Source of the DNA: JAQBDA01 sp041301185
GTDB lineage: Bacteria; Chloroflexota; Anaerolineae; Anaerolineales; UBA4823
Assembly (NCBI GenBank): GCA_041301185.1
Contig: JBFYSV010000188.1
Coordinates: forward strand, 1-8,147
Direction: 5' to 3'
Length of the DNA stretch: 8,147 nucleotides
Numbering within the stretch: position 1 is the first letter of the stretch; every line of letters begins with the position of its first letter. The position numbers and the translations under genes were made by a program. This document shows, in pieces, positions 6,553 to 8,147 of the stretch. A model generated the notes under the pieces. The model saw only the letters and a list, made by a program, of their open reading frames with translations. It was not told the origin of the DNA and ran no database searches.

Positions 6553-7814
6553 GCTGCTTGCTCCTTCTCTACTGCCAGGGTGCGGCGCGGGTCGCGTACG
6601 AGGGATTGTATAATGACTGCAGTCGCCAGCCCAGCGATGGCTGAAGCGATAAAGGCGGCGGGATAGCCATAGATTTCTGCCAGCAAGCCGCCCAGGATGG
6701 GGGCGAGGATGGTGACCGGGGCGATGAGCGTGTTGGCAAGCCCGATGTAGGCAGGGCGGTCTGCCGGTGTGCCGAAATCCAGAATCATTGCCAGGCCAAT
6801 CGTCCAGACGGACACGTTGGCAACCCCTGCCAGGATGAAAACCGGGTAAAACCAGGCGGGTCCGGGCGCCAGCCAGGCTAACAGGCCGCTCAGGGAAGCG
6901 GCGATTAAGCCAACCATCATCAACAAGCGGTGCCCCAGGTGATCTCCCAACCAGCCCATGAGTGGGTTGGCGACGATTTGGGTGCCCATCAAAACGCCGG
7001 TCAGGATGCCGACCGTGATCTCGTCCATCCCAAGCTCGGTCACAGCATAGACGGTGTAAAAAGCGAACCCCATCAGGGCGACTTGCGACATCATGCGCAC
7101 GGCTAAAAACCAGCGAAAATTGATGTCTTGCTTGAGGATGAGCGTTATCTTTTTCTGGAAGCCATGCCGGTCCTCCGGCGGAGCTTCCGGCATGGTTTGC
7201 GGCTCACGGGTTTGGGCGATGGCAAGCCAGGAGATCCCCATAGCGATGCTGGCAAACAGGAAGAGCAGGGTGAAGTCTAACGGGGAATCCAGATTACTGA
7301 GGAGAAACCCGGCGGCGATAGCAGACAGGCTTGCCAGCAGGTTGGCGGCGGCAGATTGGGTGCCATAAAACGTGCCCCGCCGGTCGGAGGGCATGATTTT
7401 AGCGATCATACTCTGCCAGGGGGTAGCGGTAAAGCCTCCGCCCAGCCCTTGCCAGATAAGAATCAGGAAGGTGAGCAATAAGGCCATCTGGGTGCCGATG
7501 CGGGGTGCGAACCAGGCTACGACGGCAAGCACCAAGAAAGGCAACCGCTCTTGAATGGTGATAAAGAGCACCATGCGCTTGTACTGGCTTTGCTGTGAGA
7601 CCCGGTTGGCAATCAACAGCTGGGGGAGCTGCCAACCCATCGTGTGGATGGCAGGGATCAGGCCGATCAAGATGGCAGATTGGGTCAGCGTACTGACAAA
7701 CAAGGGGATAATGGTGACAAAGGAGGCAAAACCCAGGGCAAGGCCGAAGAACGCTCCGTCGAGGACGTTGACGATGTAGTTATGGCGGAGATTCTTCAGG
7801 ATTTCTGGATGCAT
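6549..7814 (-). CDS. MFS-type transporter, 12 predicted transmembrane helices
   Basis: A major facilitator superfamily membrane protein of 421 residues, within the usual 400-450. Hydrophobic segments suggest two six-helix halves (about 15-200 and 234-405) joined by a charged central loop (about 201-233). A motif-A-like loop is seen in the second half, G-W-L-G-D-H-L-G-H-R (287-296), and a related P-S-D-R-R-G-T-F-Y-G stretch (142-151) in the first. It has the general look of a drug/sugar/metabolite transporter, but the substrate and direction cannot be assigned. The ATG lies two bases after the TAG of the upstream gene and has no clear Shine-Dalgarno, so it probably depends on reinitiation. Its own stop overlaps the start of the creatininase-family gene (ATGA), which suggests the two proteins serve one pathway. 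A strong hairpin lies in the DNA coding for the central loop. Confidence 0.88.
   Translation of the reverse strand: MHPEILKNLRHNYIVNVLDGAFFGLALGFASFVTIIPLFVSTLTQSAILIGLIPAIHTMGWQLPQLLIANRVSQQSQYKRMVLFITIQERLPFLVLAVVAWFAPRIGTQMALLLTFLILIWQGLGGGFTATPWQSMIAKIMPSDRRGTFYGTQSAAANLLASLSAIAAGFLLSNLDSPLDFTLLFLFASIAMGISWLAIAQTREPQTMPEAPPEDRHGFQKKITLILKQDINFRWFLAVRMMSQVALMGFAFYTVYAVTELGMDEITVGILTGVLMGTQIVANPLMGWLGDHLGHRLLMMVGLIAASLSGLLAWLAPGPAWFYPVFILAGVANVSVWTIGLAMILDFGTPADRPAYIGLANTLIAPVTILAPILGGLLAEIYGYPAAFIASAIAGLATAVIIQSLVRDPRRTLAVEKEQAA
6561..6568 (-). promoter_or_regulatory. Shine-Dalgarno site for the creatininase-family gene
   Basis: AGAAGGAG on the minus strand, within the last codons of the MFS gene, with eight bases between it and the ATG at 6552-6550. 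A good site with good spacing; it settles the start of the downstream gene. Confidence 0.75.
7159..7198. repeat. Nested inverted repeat (strong stem-loop) inside the MFS gene
   Basis: CCATGCCGG at 7162-7170 pairs perfectly with CCGGCATGG at 7187-7195. One G-T and two A-T pairs extend the stem outward on the plus strand (7159-7161 with 7196-7198). The 16-base loop itself contains a second stem, CTCC (7173-7176) with GGAG (7180-7183). It falls in codons for residues 207-218, the variable central loop of the transporter. Confidence 0.7.
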
Positions 7815-7816
7815 GG

Positions 7817-8147
7817 CTAGGTATTCTGGCGGTTGAGCTTACTGAGCAGCCTTTGCTGGCGATGGTGCAGCCCGGCAAGCAGCATGCGGTTTTCAGCCTG
7901 GATGGCGGGTGCCCCAGATTGGAGGTGTTCGATCGCAGCTTCGGTCCAGAACAAGGCTTTTGGATAGTCTCGGGCATTATGTTCGTAGTGTTTAGCCAGC
8001 TCGATGTGAGCCTGGATATGCTGCTGGCGGGCAGCTTCCTGCCATAGGTCGATGGCTTTTTCCAGGTTGGAGCCGCGTTTATGGATGAGCGCCAGCCGGT
8101 CAAGGGCGCGCAAGAAGACCTCGCGCGGCATGCGCTCCTCTTTGGCA
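7817..8147 (-). CDS. C-terminal end of a TPR-containing protein, probably of YprB-type ribonuclease H-like family (5' end outside window)
   Basis: The frame is open to the right edge (codons upstream of the ATG at 8131 read A-K-E-E-R), so this is the tail of a longer protein and the internal ATG need not be a start. The visible 109 or so residues form helix pairs of TPR/Sel1-like type: a L-D-R-L-A-L-I-H-K-R helix, A-I-D-L-W-Q-E-A-A, H-I-E-L-A-K-H-Y-E-H, Y-P-K-A-L-F-W-T-E-A-A-I, and a basic C-terminus. From memory, this order (HKR helix, LW-AA helix, ELAKYYEH helix, A--WT-A helix) is the usual end of YprB-like ribonuclease H-fold proteins in Chloroflexota and Firmicutes, where an exonuclease-like domain comes first. 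That domain is not in the window, so the family call is from the tail only. TAG is followed two bases later by the MFS ATG. Confidence 0.6.
   Translation of the reverse strand, partial: AKEERMPREVFLRALDRLALIHKRGSNLEKAIDLWQEAARQQHIQAHIELAKHYEHNARDYPKALFWTEAAIEHLQSGAPAIQAENRMLLAGLHHRQQRLLSKLNRQNT

Noticed and set aside
8129..8131. ATG as the start of a small 104-residue TPR protein
   Set aside because: The frame continues to the window edge and the sequence resembles the end of a longer protein. GAGGAG lies only three bases upstream of the ATG, too close for a normal ribosome site.

Overview
The window looks like chromosomal DNA of a moderately GC-rich bacterium. My best guess is a member of the Chloroflexota, Anaerolineae type. 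This rests on the style of the proteins (an O-antigen-ligase-like protein with a TPR tail, a lipid-carrier sugar transferase with a C-terminal Rossmann module, a C45 acyltransferase-like hydrolase and a long creatininase-family protein). No marker gene here proves it. Coding density is very high: six genes in two convergent groups, no intergenic stretch above 26 bases, no RNA gene, no mobile element and no CRISPR array seen.

Left arm, + strand, 1-5353. Three tightly packed genes. First is the C-terminal part of an O-antigen ligase/polymerase-like membrane protein with TPRs (its start lies before the window). After 14 bases comes a WecA/MraY-type polyprenyl-phosphate sugar-1-phosphate transferase fused to a membrane-plus-Rossmann module of the FlaA1/WbaP type. 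Overlapping its stop codon by one base (TGATG) is a C45-family (penicillin acyltransferase-like) autoproteolytic hydrolase. The first two fit cell-surface glycan assembly: one loads the first sugar on the lipid carrier, the other polymerises or transfers the glycan outside the membrane. The C45 protein is the odd member of the group.

Right arm, - strand, 8147-5380, read right to left. It starts with the C-terminal end of a TPR-bearing protein that resembles the tail of YprB-type ribonuclease H-like proteins. Two bases later comes a 12-helix MFS transporter, and overlapping it by four bases (ATGA) a creatininase-family metal-dependent amidohydrolase. The transporter and the hydrolase look translationally coupled, which suggests uptake or export of a compound whose amide bond the enzyme cuts.

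The two arms meet in a 26-base gap at 5354-5379 with at most a weak terminator. The most interesting points are: the fusion of a lipid-carrier transferase with a module normally attached to an unrelated enzyme superfamily, with a seven-G run at the domain junction where a one-base slip in either direction would release a normal-length transferase; a degenerate half creatininase domain in front of the intact one; two different amide-bond hydrolases sitting end to end; and a long nested hairpin in the linker region of the MFS gene. I found no clear evidence of a wholly new system such as a defence island or retroelement.
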